This document shows, piece by piece, positions 19,305 through 28,818 of a DNA stretch of 64,000 nt (position 1 is its first letter; each line of letters starts with the position of its first letter). The stretch is taken from assembly GCA_937934275.1 (NCBI GenBank), contig CALHAM010000046.1, positions 62,001 through 126,000 on the forward strand. Direction: 5' to 3'. The notes beneath the pieces were generated by a model that saw only the letters and a list, made by a program, of their open reading frames with translations, was not told the DNA's origin and ran no database searches. The stretch is from an uncultured Saprospiraceae bacterium (GTDB lineage Bacteria; Bacteroidota; Bacteroidia; Chitinophagales; Saprospiraceae). The translations under genes were made by a program, and so were the position numbers.

Positions 19305-20570
19305 ATGTCGGATATCGTTTTTAGCCTCATTCACAAGGAATTGGAGCGGCAACGCCGCGGCTTAGAGCTCATTGCCTCCGAAAATTTTACCAGCCCAGCG
19401 GTCATGCAGGCCATGGGGTCGTGTTTGACCAACAAATACGCCGAGGGCTACCCGGGCAAGCGCTACTATGGCGGTTGCGAAGTGGTGGATGAGGTGGAGC
19501 AACTCGCTATTGACCGCTTGAAGGAAATCTTCGGCGCTGCATGGGCCAACGTGCAACCGCACTCGGGCGCCCAGGCCAACGCGGCGGTCTTTTTAGCTTG
19601 CCTGCAACCTCACGACAAGATTTTAGGTTTCAACTTGGCCCACGGCGGTCATCTGAGCCATGGCTCCTCGGTCAACTATTCGGGTAAGGTCTACACGCCC
19701 TCGTTTTACGGCGTGGAAGAAGACAGCGGCCTCATTGATATGGACAAAGTGGCTGAAATAGCGCATCGCGAGCGCCCTAAGTTGATCATCTGCGGTGCCT
19801 CGGCCTACTCCCGCGACTGGGACTACGCCCGCTTCCGTCAAATTGCCGACTCAGTGGGTGCCTTGCTTTTAGCCGACATTGCCCACCCTGCCGGTCTCAT
19901 CGCCGCCGGATTGCTCAACAACCCCGTACCGCATTGCCACATCATCACCAGCACTACCCATAAAACCCTGCGCGGCCCGCGCGGCGGCATCATCTTCATG
20001 GGGCGCGACTTTGAGAACCCTTGGGGCCGAACGACGAAAAAAGGAGCGCCCATATACATGTCGAGCATCTTGGACAGCGGCGTCTTTCCGGGCATGCAAG
20101 GTGGGCCATTAGAGCACGTCATAGCGGCTAAAGCCGTCGCTTTTGGCGAGATCCTCCAGCCATCGTTCAGAGCGTATGCTGAGCAAGTGGTGCGCAATGC
20201 ACAAGTGATGGCCGATGAATTTACGCAGCGCGGCTATCGCATCGCCTCAGGTGGCACCGACAATCACCTGATCCTCATAGACCTTCGGCCCAAAGGCATC
20301 ACTGGCAAGGCAGCCGAAAATGCGCTGGGCGCTGCCGATATCACGGTGAACAAAAACATGATCCCCTACGACCCACAACCGCCAGCTACCACCTCAGGTA
20401 TCCGTATCGGCACGGCAGCCATCACTACGCGCGGTTTGCGCGAAGACGACTGCCGTCAAGTGGTGGAATGGATAGACTCGGTGCTCTCACGCCCCGACGA
20501 CAGCGCCTACCACGCCGCCGTGCGCCGAGCCGTCAACACCTTTATGGAACGCTTCCCGCTCTACGCTTGA
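19305..20570 (+). CDS. glyA: serine hydroxymethyltransferase
   Basis: [45 protein letters not shown]...[15 protein letters not shown]. Start placed at ATG 19305 ([16 protein letters not shown]). Confidence 0.96.
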   Translation: MSDIVFSLIHKELERQRRGLELIASENFTSPAVMQAMGSCLTNKYAEGYPGKRYYGGCEVVDEVEQLAIDRLKEIFGAAWANVQPHSGAQANAAVFLACLQPHDKILGFNLAHGGHLSHGSSVNYSGKVYTPSFYGVEEDSGLIDMDKVAEIAHRERPKLIICGASAYSRDWDYARFRQIADSVGALLLADIAHPAGLIAAGLLNNPVPHCHIITSTTHKTLRGPRGGIIFMGRDFENPWGRTTKKGAPIYMSSILDSGVFPGMQGGPLEHVIAAKAVAFGEILQPSFRAYAEQVVRNAQVMADEFTQRGYRIASGGTDNHLILIDLRPKGITGKAAENALGAADITVNKNMIPYDPQPPATTSGIRIGTAAITTRGLREDDCRQVVEWIDSVLSRPDDSAYHAAVRRAVNTFMERFPLYA

Positions 20571-20586
20571 CGCGCTGCCCGCCCTG

Positions 20587-21642
20587 ATGTACTCACTGAT
20601 CCGCCCACTGCTGTTTGCTCTGCCGCCTGAAAGGGCACACCAGACTGCCATGGCCCTGTTCAAGGCAGCCACTGTCCTGCCGTTTTGGTGCCGGGCCTTA
20701 CGACAGCGCTTCGGCCTCCGGTCGGCCCATTTGGAGCGCCGCTACTGGGGTCTGACCTTTGCCAACCCGGTGGGCTTAGCTGCAGGCTTCGACAAAGACG
20801 GTCGCTATCTAAAAGCCCTCTCTTGCCTGGGTTTTGGCTTCCTTGAAGTGGGCACCGTAACACCGCGCCCGCAGGCAGGCAACCCCCGACCCCGCCTGTT
20901 TCGCCTGCCCGCCGACCGCGCCCTCATCAACCGCATGGGCTTCAACAACGATGGCGCCCAAGCATTGGCCCATCGCTTGGAGCACTGGCGCCAACACGCC
21001 AACACCGAGGCGATCCCTATTCTTGGGGTCAACATCGGTAAAAATAAGGATACGCCCAACGAGCAAGCCACCAATGACTATTTAAATTGCTTTCATACGC
21101 TCGCTCCTTGGGCCGACTACTTCGCCATCAACGTCAGCTCGCCTAACACACCCGGCCTGCGCGATTTGCAAAGCCGACAACCGCTCTTACACCTGCTCGA
21201 AGCACTCCAAAACGCTAACCAACGCCTGCCCCAACCCAAGCCTCTGTTGCTCAAAATCGCCCCCGACGTGGACGCCAAACAACTGGACGAAATCGCTCTC
21301 ATCGCCCGCCAAACGCAAATCGCCGGCCTTATTGCCACCAACACTACCCTATCGCGTCGCGGCTTACACACTCATGCTCACCGCCTCGAAGCCATTGGCT
21401 CAGGCGGCCTCAGCGGTGCCCCATTGCAGCAGCGCTCCACAGAAATCATCCGCGACCTGCGCCAACGCCTTGGCCCCCAGGGCCTCATCATTGGCGTAGG
21501 CGGCATTGACTCGCCAGAAGCGGCCCAGGCAAAACTCCAAGCCGGCGCTGACCTCATTCAGGTGTACACGGGGCTGATTTACGAAGGGCCTGGGCTTATC
21601 CGCCGGATCTTGCAACGGATGGCGGAAATGCCCTCACCCTAA
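20587..21642 (+). CDS. pyrD: quinone-dependent dihydroorotate dehydrogenase
   Basis: LTFANPVGLAAGFDKDGRYLKAL...INRMGFNNDGA...NVSSPNTPGLRDLQ...IGVGGIDSPEAAQAKLQAGADLIQVYTGLIYEGPGL. Confidence 0.95.
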   Translation: MYSLIRPLLFALPPERAHQTAMALFKAATVLPFWCRALRQRFGLRSAHLERRYWGLTFANPVGLAAGFDKDGRYLKALSCLGFGFLEVGTVTPRPQAGNPRPRLFRLPADRALINRMGFNNDGAQALAHRLEHWRQHANTEAIPILGVNIGKNKDTPNEQATNDYLNCFHTLAPWADYFAINVSSPNTPGLRDLQSRQPLLHLLEALQNANQRLPQPKPLLLKIAPDVDAKQLDEIALIARQTQIAGLIATNTTLSRRGLHTHAHRLEAIGSGGLSGAPLQQRSTEIIRDLRQRLGPQGLIIGVGGIDSPEAAQAKLQAGADLIQVYTGLIYEGPGLIRRILQRMAEMPSP

Positions 21643-21719
21643 AGAGATATGCTGGGCTTGTTGAGAGAGCCGCTGCACCAGCCAACCCACAGGTCCTCGA
21701 AAAGGGTTTTGAGGAATAT

Positions 21720-22727
21720 CTACAGCACGTTCACCTCAGGTTCTAAAACGATGCCGAAGCGGTCGGCTACCGACGCCGCAATGGCCTGAGCCAACGCGTA
21801 GGCCTCTTGGCCGGTAGCGCCCCCGTGGTTAACCAGCACGAGGGCCTGCTTTTCGTAGCACCCCACATTGCCAATGCGGCGGCCTTTCCAGCCGCACTGC
21901 TCGATAAGCCAGCCAGCCGGCACTTTGATGCGCCCATTGGGTAGGAGGTAGTGTGGTGGGTTGGAATGATGCCGGCGGATGTTTTCCCACACTTGTAAGT
22001 TAACTTCAGGGTTTTTGAAAAAACTGCCGCAATTGCCCAAATGAGCTGGGTCGGGCAACTTGGCCCGCCGAATGCGCACGACAGCTTCGCTGATGTCCGC
22101 TGGGGTGGGTTGGGCAATGCCCATGTCGGCCAACATACGGGCCACATCGCTGTAGGAAGTGTTTAGGCGATGGCGCTCTGTTGTCAAGGAAAGCGTAACC
22201 GCGGTGATGCACCAGCGCCCTTTTTCGCGCTGCTTAAAAAGGCTGTCGCGATAGCCAAATTGGCACTCTCGGCGGCTGAAGCGACGCAGGCGGCCCGTAG
22301 CCAGCTCGACGGCTTCGAGGCTGACAAAGACCTCTTGGAGTTCAGCGCCATAAGCGCCGATGTTCTGCACGGGCGCAGCACCCACCGAGCCAGGGATGAG
22401 ACTTAGGTTCTCGAGGCCGCCCAATCCCTGCCGAACAGCCCACATCACTAGTTCGTGCCAGGCCTCACCACCACCGGCGCGCACCCATACGCGATGCGGA
22501 AAACGCCGCACTACCTCGATGCCCCGAATAGCGTTGCGCACCACCGTACCGGGCCAATCTCGGGTGAAGAGCACGTTGCTGCCGCCGCCTAACACCAACA
22601 CTGGAGGCTTTGCCTGGCGCAAGGCAATACGCAACTCGCCCACAGAAGTTACCTCCAGGAAAGCAGCTGCTACGGCCTCCACCCCAAACGTGTTGTAGGG
22701 CCGGAGCGAAACGTTGTGCGTCATCAT
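21720..22727 (-). CDS. murB: UDP-N-acetylmuramate dehydrogenase
   Basis: LRPYNTFGVEAVAAAFLEVTSV, VLGGGSNVLFTRDWPGTVVRN, GSVGAAPVQNIGAYGAEL, GNCGSFFKNPEV. Confidence 0.94.
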   Translation of the reverse strand: MMTHNVSLRPYNTFGVEAVAAAFLEVTSVGELRIALRQAKPPVLVLGGGSNVLFTRDWPGTVVRNAIRGIEVVRRFPHRVWVRAGGGEAWHELVMWAVRQGLGGLENLSLIPGSVGAAPVQNIGAYGAELQEVFVSLEAVELATGRLRRFSRRECQFGYRDSLFKQREKGRWCITAVTLSLTTERHRLNTSYSDVARMLADMGIAQPTPADISEAVVRIRRAKLPDPAHLGNCGSFFKNPEVNLQVWENIRRHHSNPPHYLLPNGRIKVPAGWLIEQCGWKGRRIGNVGCYEKQALVLVNHGGATGQEAYALAQAIAASVADRFGIVLEPEVNVL

Positions 22728-23899
22728 CCTTTGAGTAAGCAGCCGAGTTGACGGGCAATGAGGTCGACCTGATGGATTTCGTAGTCCTCATAGCCGGTAG
22801 CCCAAGCGATGCGGAGTTTGTCTAAAAGGCCTTTCTGCATCTTTTTTAAAGCAATGGCGTCTAGCAGGTATTGGCCGGTGTAGAGATAAATAATTTTATC
22901 GTCGCCCATACGGCCCTCATCGGCGCGCAGGTTGGTCAGCGCAAGGGTTTCGCCGTTTAAAAATTTAAAAAGAGCGATGCTGTTCTTGGGCAAGCTTCCA
23001 AAGGTGCGTTTGGCGTTAGCGTCGCTGATGGTGAAAGTGAGGTTCAGGAAGAAGTGTTTACCGTTTTGACTGACGGAAGCCTGGCAGATGATGTGCTCGC
23101 GGCCTTGCAAATAAGGCCGCAAAGCGGGGCTGGTGTACCGGAAGAGTTCTTCTCGCTGCACTTCGCGGCGGCGTTCGCCCGAGAATTCATCGCGAGTGTC
23201 GGTCGTAAGTACACAGGCGCGAGCAGGTGGGTTGCGCATAACGTCGGCGACGGGGTCGTATTTTCGGAAAGTAAGGCGACGCAGAGGTGGTGGCGGGGCA
23301 ATAGGCGGCGCTGGTTCGGATGAAGGAACGCTGGCAGAGGGCGGTGGTAGGGCAGACGGCGTATCGGAGCGCACCCCGACGCTTTCCAGGATTTCGGCGA
23401 TGGGGCGTTCGGGGGCAGGTGGCAACAATGCGCTCACCTGCTGGTGGGCTTTGGGTAGGTTTTTGCGTACCACTCGCGGCGGCTGAGCGGCCATCTTCTG
23501 CACCGCACTCAGTACGCGATCGGCCTTTTGAAGGTCTTGCAGAGCGGCTTTTTCGGCCTTTTGGGCGTCGCGAACGGCTTGCGTTAGCACCTTAACGTCT
23601 TCAGCCGAGGCACTTGTATCGGCCAAGGTAGCAGCCAGTTGCTCCGCCAGCACTTCGCGCTCAAGGGTAGCGCGCTGCGCCTTCCGATAAAACACTTCCC
23701 GAACGTCAGCGGCCTGACTGGCTAAGCGAAGCGCCAGATTGGCGATTTCATCATCGGGCAACGTGTCGAGGGTGGCCGGCAGCGAGTCTATCTTCGGAAA
23801 GTCGTAGTGCTGACCGCGAGCACCAGGGCCTATTGATAGGGTCACCAACAGTATGAGAAAAGGCAGGAGTCGAGCAGCAGTGGATAGGTGGCTAAACAT
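22724..23899 (-). CDS. exported hypothetical protein with coiled-coil and Pro-rich linker
   Basis: Signal peptide, Ala/Glu/Lys helix-rich N-half, PPPSASVPSSEPAPPIAPPPP linker; overlaps murB start by 4 bp (ATGA). Confidence 0.7.
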   Translation of the reverse strand: MFSHLSTAARLLPFLILLVTLSIGPGARGQHYDFPKIDSLPATLDTLPDDEIANLALRLASQAADVREVFYRKAQRATLEREVLAEQLAATLADTSASAEDVKVLTQAVRDAQKAEKAALQDLQKADRVLSAVQKMAAQPPRVVRKNLPKAHQQVSALLPPAPERPIAEILESVGVRSDTPSALPPPSASVPSSEPAPPIAPPPPLRRLTFRKYDPVADVMRNPPARACVLTTDTRDEFSGERRREVQREELFRYTSPALRPYLQGREHIICQASVSQNGKHFFLNLTFTISDANAKRTFGSLPKNSIALFKFLNGETLALTNLRADEGRMGDDKIIYLYTGQYLLDAIALKKMQKGLLDKLRIAWATGYEDYEIHQVDLIARQLGCLLKG

Positions 23900-23981
23900 A
23901 GGGTTGGCAAAGGAACGCCGGTGAATTTATGGGTAATATGCGTTGGGCTGGCTCCTAAAGGGACTTCTCTACTTTGGCTTC

Positions 23982-24488
23982 TCAACAGTGAGCCATCAGC
24001 CGTGCATAGTAGATGTAGTCGGTCTGCGGCGGGTCGGTGAAGGCCAGTGCGCGCCCCATCGTTACCAACTGGCCGCGGTGATAAGTGGAGTGTTGTATGC
24101 AGTGCAGCAGCATCTGGTAGCGCGGGCGGGCGTCTTCCTTGCCGCTGAAGAGGCGAAAGACGCATGTCTGCTCGAAGAACGCAGCTGGCTGCTGAGCGAC
24201 GTACTCGGCCAAGGCGGCAGATACTGCCAGCAAGCCATCGAAGACCTCGGCTACCGTTCCGCTAAAAACTGTAGGCAAAAAAGGCTCGGGATGTTGTTGG
24301 CGCAAGCGCTCCAGCCAAATCTTCTCAGCACCCCAAATGTGCAAGAGCGTGTCGCGTAAGGTCGGAAAACTCGAGGCCACAGGCACCGTCAGGGCGTCTT
24401 CCGGTTTGCTGCGCAACCACGCTACCACAGCCGCATTGGCCCAGCAATTATAAGCCGTGTAATCCTGAAAGAGGGCTTCTATTGTCAT
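23982..24488 (-). CDS. DinB family protein
   Basis: FQDYTAYNCWANAAVVAWL...SFPTLRDTLLHIWGAEKIWLERL...LHCIQHSTYHRGQLVTMGRAL; DinB metal-binding His pattern. Confidence 0.85.
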   Translation of the reverse strand: MTIEALFQDYTAYNCWANAAVVAWLRSKPEDALTVPVASSFPTLRDTLLHIWGAEKIWLERLRQQHPEPFLPTVFSGTVAEVFDGLLAVSAALAEYVAQQPAAFFEQTCVFRLFSGKEDARPRYQMLLHCIQHSTYHRGQLVTMGRALAFTDPPQTDYIYYARLMAHC

Positions 24489-24574
24489 GCCGCGCGCTGT
24501 TCTATTCTTTGTTCAAATTCGGGCTTTTGCCCGTTCTTTGCCCCACAAAGGTACCTCTCACAGCTTGTTCGATT

Positions 24575-26734
24575 ATGCCCACAACTTTTTTAAAAAATGC
24601 CCTTTTCCTGCTCATTATGTGTGTTGCAGCGGCTTGTGGTTCTGACCCGAAGCCCCAAAGCCAGTACGACTTCAAAACCATACCCGTAACCTATCCCGAA
24701 ACACGGCGCGACACTACCGTTCGAGACGACTACTTTGGTACCCTCGTCGAAGACCCTTACCGCTGGTTAGAGGACGATCAAAGCGAGGAGACTAAAAGTT
24801 GGGTGAAGCAACAAAACGCCGTTACGTTCGGCTATTTAGCGCAAATACCTTTCCGGGCTAAAATTAAAGAGCGGTTGGAGGAAATCTGGAACTTTGAAAA
24901 ATACAGCACGCCGTTTAAGAAGGCCAATTACTTCTACTACTTCAAAAACGACGGCTTGCAAAACCAAAGCGTCCTGTATCGGCAAACGACGCTCGATGGC
25001 GAGCCGGAGCTCGTGCTCGACCCCAACACGTTTAGCCCCGACGGCACCACCTCGTTGCAAGAACTGGGTTTTTCGCGCGATGGGCGCTACCTGGCCTATG
25101 CCATCTCAGAAGGCGGATCCGACTGGCGCACCATCTTGGTTAAAGACTTGCAAACAGGCCAGCTGCTGCCCGACCAGATCAAGTGGGCCAAGTTTACCTC
25201 TATCGGTTGGGCTGGTAAAGGCTTCTACTACACCCGCTACCCCGAACCCAAAGAAGGCGACAAGCTCAAAGGCGCCAACCAAAACAGCGCTATCTATTAC
25301 CACACGCTGGGCCAGCCGCAAAGCGCCGACCGCTTGGTGCACCGCGACCCTCAACACCCCAACCGCTACTTCACCGCCGGCACCACCGAAGACGAGCGCT
25401 TCCTCTTCATTGCTGGAGCTGAAAGCACCAGCGGCAACACGCTGGCCTTCCAAGACCTGAGCAAGTCGAATGCCCGCCTGACGCCCATCTACACCCAATT
25501 TGACTACGACTTCAACGTCGTAGAAAACCTCGGTAGCCACCTCCTCATTCTGACCAACCACTCGGCTCCTAAACAGCGCCTTATCTTGGTGGACACTGAC
25601 CGCCCCCAGGAGGCCTACTGGAAGACCCTCATTGCGGAAGATACCTCCGACGTCTTGCAGAGCGCTGCCGTCTGCGGCGATAAGATCGTGTGCACTTACC
25701 TGCACAATGCCGCCAGCGCCCTGCGCGTATTCGACCTTCAAGGTCGCTTCGTGCGCGAAATCGCTCTGCCCGAAATCGGCACGGTGGGCGCCGTCCAGGG
25801 CAAGCCCGGCGACCCACAGGCGTTCTTTTCTTTCTCCTCCTTCTTGCGCCCAGCTACCATCTATCTGCTGGACATGAACACCCTCGAAACGCGCGTATTC
25901 AAAGCCCCAAAGATGGCCTTTAACCCCGACGCTTACACGACCGAACAGGTGTGGTATACCAGCAAAGACGGCACGCGCGTGCCCATGTTCATCACGCGCA
26001 AGAAAAATATCGCCTTAGACGGCCAAAACCCTACCCTCCTGTACGGCTACGGCGGCTTCAACATCTCCCTCACGCCGAGCTTTTCGGCTTCGCGGGCTGC
26101 TCTTTTGGAGAACAACGGCATCTACGTGGTAGCCAACCTCCGCGGTGGCGGCGAGTTTGGCGAACAATGGCATAAAGCCGGCACCAAATGTCAAAAGCAA
26201 AACGTGTTCGATGACTTCATCGCCGCCGCTGAATACCTCATCGAAAAACAATACACCAGCCCCCCGCGCCTAGCCATTGAGGGCGGCTCTAACGGCGGAT
26301 TGCTCGTGGGCGCCTGCATGACACAACGCCCCGACCTCTTCGGCGTGTGCTTCCCGCGCGTGGGCGTTCTCGACATGCTGCGCTATCACAAATTCACCAT
26401 CGGCTATGCCTGGGCCGTAGACTACGGCCGCAGCGACAACCCCGAGGAGTTCCCCTGCCTCATCAAATATTCGCCGCTACACAACGTGCGCCCCACCGCT
26501 TATCCATCTACTATGATCACCACGGCCGACCATGACGACCGCGTAGTACCGGCCCATTCGTTCAAATTCGCCGCTGCTCTGCAAGCCAACCAACAGGGCA
26601 ACAGCCCCATCCTCATTCGCATCGAAACTAGTGCTGGACACGGGGCCGGCAAACCTACCGGCAAACTCCTGGAAGAAGCCGCCGACCTGCTGGCCTTTAT
26701 GTTCTACCAGATGAAGTTCCCTGTAGTGTACTGA
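24575..26734 (+). CDS. prolyl oligopeptidase family serine peptidase (S9A), lipoprotein
   Basis: MPTTFLKNALFLLIMCVAAACGSD lipobox; LVEDPYRWLEDDQS; AIEGGSNGGLLVGACMTQRPDLFG; DHDDRVVPAHSFKFAAAL; GHGAGKPTGK. Confidence 0.93.
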   Translation: MPTTFLKNALFLLIMCVAAACGSDPKPQSQYDFKTIPVTYPETRRDTTVRDDYFGTLVEDPYRWLEDDQSEETKSWVKQQNAVTFGYLAQIPFRAKIKERLEEIWNFEKYSTPFKKANYFYYFKNDGLQNQSVLYRQTTLDGEPELVLDPNTFSPDGTTSLQELGFSRDGRYLAYAISEGGSDWRTILVKDLQTGQLLPDQIKWAKFTSIGWAGKGFYYTRYPEPKEGDKLKGANQNSAIYYHTLGQPQSADRLVHRDPQHPNRYFTAGTTEDERFLFIAGAESTSGNTLAFQDLSKSNARLTPIYTQFDYDFNVVENLGSHLLILTNHSAPKQRLILVDTDRPQEAYWKTLIAEDTSDVLQSAAVCGDKIVCTYLHNAASALRVFDLQGRFVREIALPEIGTVGAVQGKPGDPQAFFSFSSFLRPATIYLLDMNTLETRVFKAPKMAFNPDAYTTEQVWYTSKDGTRVPMFITRKKNIALDGQNPTLLYGYGGFNISLTPSFSASRAALLENNGIYVVANLRGGGEFGEQWHKAGTKCQKQNVFDDFIAAAEYLIEKQYTSPPRLAIEGGSNGGLLVGACMTQRPDLFGVCFPRVGVLDMLRYHKFTIGYAWAVDYGRSDNPEEFPCLIKYSPLHNVRPTAYPSTMITTADHDDRVVPAHSFKFAAALQANQQGNSPILIRIETSAGHGAGKPTGKLLEEAADLLAFMFYQMKFPVVY

Positions 26735-26819
26735 GAAAAGCGCCTAAACGGAAAAAATAACAGGCTTGCCCTAGTGGCCAAAAGCCCAAGGCGGCCCACT
26801 CATCTGCTTCGGAAGAGGC

Positions 26820-28034
26820 TTAAGCGATTTCGTACACGTAGTCGCTCAAGTAAACGTAAGGCTCAGTCAAGTGGCCGCCTTCCGCAATAGTAGCGCGCCG
26901 AAGGATGGGAGCCTCCGGGCCTCGGAGCAGTTCCGGCAGCACGTTTTCCAGCAGCTGTCGGCCAAAGAACTCCGAAGCGTCGCGCGGCAGTTCAGAAGGC
27001 AAGTTGTCGATAGCCATGACGTCTACAGCGTCGGGCGAGAAAGGAGGACACTCCTTACCCGTGTAGCGGTCAACGCCGTAGATCGGCTCGGCAATCGTGC
27101 TGGGGCGCAGAGTCGTCGGTACCGAAGCGACCGGAGCGATGTCGCACGAAATATCCGCAATGACCTGGAGACTAAAACCCTCCTCTGCCATGTCGGCCAA
27201 AGTGAAAAAGGGAGGAGCCTTCGGGTCGTAGTAGATGCCGTTAATGAAGATATCGGCCCGGTGAGCATAAGGCTTGAACACACTCACATACTCGTCGCCG
27301 TGAGCGTAGAAGTGGGCTTTGTCAAAAATGCGCGGCCCGTCGCGGTGCTGCACGTAGTCGTGAGCAAACAGTTGGGTAAAAACCGGCCGTTCGAAATCCT
27401 TTTTAAGAAAATCGCGCGGCGACACCTGATGAATGCCCATGTCGCGCAGGTTGCGAATAGCTCCCGCAGCCACGCGCCCACTGCCCGTCAGGACGATACG
27501 CATCGGCGGCAGCAACAACGAGGCGTAATGGGTTCGAACTTCCGCATAATCGTGGCACTGATACATGCGCGGCAGCGAAAATAGCTTCGTGCGCTGCCCA
27601 TAAGTCCATAGGCCATTGTGCGCTCCAACTAAGCCGGCGTAAAAGCCAAAAGCAATGAGGCGATCCCCCCGATCGTCGGTAATTCTTTCAAAATCAATGA
27701 GGCGGATCTTTTTATTTAAAATGGCCTGAAGTAACCGGCGGTTGTGCGCCTGCTTTTTAATGGTGTGGGAAAAAAACAAGTAAGTTTTGCCCGGAATGAG
27801 CATATCAATAGGCACCTCTTTCACGCCGAGTAAAACATCGCAGTCGCTCAAGTCCTCTTGAAGTGGAATGCCCGCAGCCTCGTATTCGCTGTCGCGAAAA
27901 CAGCGCACGGGCGACGGCTGCACCAAAATCGCCATCCCCCATTGGTCTACTGCCTGCCGACACTGCGCAGGAGTAAGCGGCACGCGCGCATCAGGAGGGA
28001 CTTTGCCTTCTCGGATTACTCCAATCTTTAACAT
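26820..28034 (-). CDS. saccharopine dehydrogenase / alanine dehydrogenase N-terminal-like oxidoreductase
   Basis: KIGVIREGKVPPDARVPLTPAQC..., LFFSHTIKKQAHNRRLL, LIDFERITDDRGDRLIAFG, RIVLTGSGRVAAGAIRNLRDMG. Confidence 0.82.
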   Translation of the reverse strand: MLKIGVIREGKVPPDARVPLTPAQCRQAVDQWGMAILVQPSPVRCFRDSEYEAAGIPLQEDLSDCDVLLGVKEVPIDMLIPGKTYLFFSHTIKKQAHNRRLLQAILNKKIRLIDFERITDDRGDRLIAFGFYAGLVGAHNGLWTYGQRTKLFSLPRMYQCHDYAEVRTHYASLLLPPMRIVLTGSGRVAAGAIRNLRDMGIHQVSPRDFLKKDFERPVFTQLFAHDYVQHRDGPRIFDKAHFYAHGDEYVSVFKPYAHRADIFINGIYYDPKAPPFFTLADMAEEGFSLQVIADISCDIAPVASVPTTLRPSTIAEPIYGVDRYTGKECPPFSPDAVDVMAIDNLPSELPRDASEFFGRQLLENVLPELLRGPEAPILRRATIAEGGHLTEPYVYLSDYVYEIA

Positions 28035-28205
28035 GATGAAAAAAATGAAAAAAAACGGTGACCTACTGCTGCCTTTGCGTCTTTAGGCCGCAAAAGACAG
28101 CGCAAAGATAGCCCAATACAGCGGCGGTAAACCCAAAGAGGCCTTCCCTTTCCGACCGATAAAAATCACCGCGAGCCAGACTAACTTCGCATCAAAAGAA
28201 GATGC

Positions 28206-28213
28206 TATCTTTG
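28206..28213 (+). promoter_or_regulatory. putative -7 box TATCTTTG of the tmRNA gene
   Basis: TAnnTTTG 12 bp upstream of the predicted mature tmRNA 5' end. Confidence 0.55.
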
Positions 28214-28224
28214 CCCCTTGCAAC

Positions 28225-28596
28225 GGGCCTGTACCTGGTATTGACGGGAAAGGAAAGTTGCATCGTAAGCATGCCGGAGCATGAGCGTTTGCCTCCGTAT
28301 CAAACAGCGCTCGACCAATAAGTGGCAACTACAGCTACGCTATGGCTGCCTAATCTGATGGATTAGAAGGCCTTTATGCCGCACGGTTGAGGTCCCATAC
28401 ACATCGTGCCGCGTATCAGACACCTTGGGACTATCCGGCAGAACGCCGTTACTGCTCGGAGACATTCTAACGGCTAAGGCGCGGACTGGTCGGCTCCCGA
28501 ACCCACCCCGCGCTCGAAAATAAAAATCGGGAGCTAAGCATGTAGAAAGCGATGTGGCACTTTGTCCGGACGCGGGTTCGACTCCCGCCAGGTCCA
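28225..28596 (+). ncRNA. ssrA: transfer-messenger RNA (tmRNA), CCA not encoded
   Basis: 5' GGGCCTG pairs with 3' CAGGTCC (discriminator A). T-arm GCGGG-TTCGACT-CCCGC. In-frame tag AGT GGC AAC TAC AGC TAC GCT ATG GCT GCC TAA (28321-28353) = SGNYSYAMAA*. A hairpin terminator follows. Confidence 0.92.
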
Positions 28597-28600
28597 CTTC

Positions 28601-28636
28601 AAAACGAGCCGCCCCTTCCTAAGGGCGGCCCGTTTT
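28601..28636 (+). terminator. intrinsic terminator of tmRNA
   Basis: AAAACGaGCCGCCCcttcctaaGGGCGGCcCGTTTT followed by gcTTTT. Confidence 0.8.
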
Positions 28637-28818
28637 GCTTTTGGGAGAGCTGCTGCCGCCCATAACGGGCTCTTAGAGTAGTATTCAGCCGGGCAGCCTT
28701 ATTGTTTTCAAGGGCTTTCTCAGTTTTCAAGCAAGTGCGCTTAAAAAACCACAGACAAGCGTATATTTGTCATTTGGTGGCGCAGCGGTCGGCTGCTGCC
28801 TTCAAGGGTTGCGTTACG

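Noticed and set aside
25106-25741. 211-aa minus-strand ORF
   Set aside because: Antisense to the prolyl oligopeptidase frame; GC-rich codon bias creates long antisense ORFs throughout this window.
28340-28597. 85-aa minus-strand ORF
   Set aside because: Lies entirely within the tmRNA gene; composition is a by-product of structured RNA.
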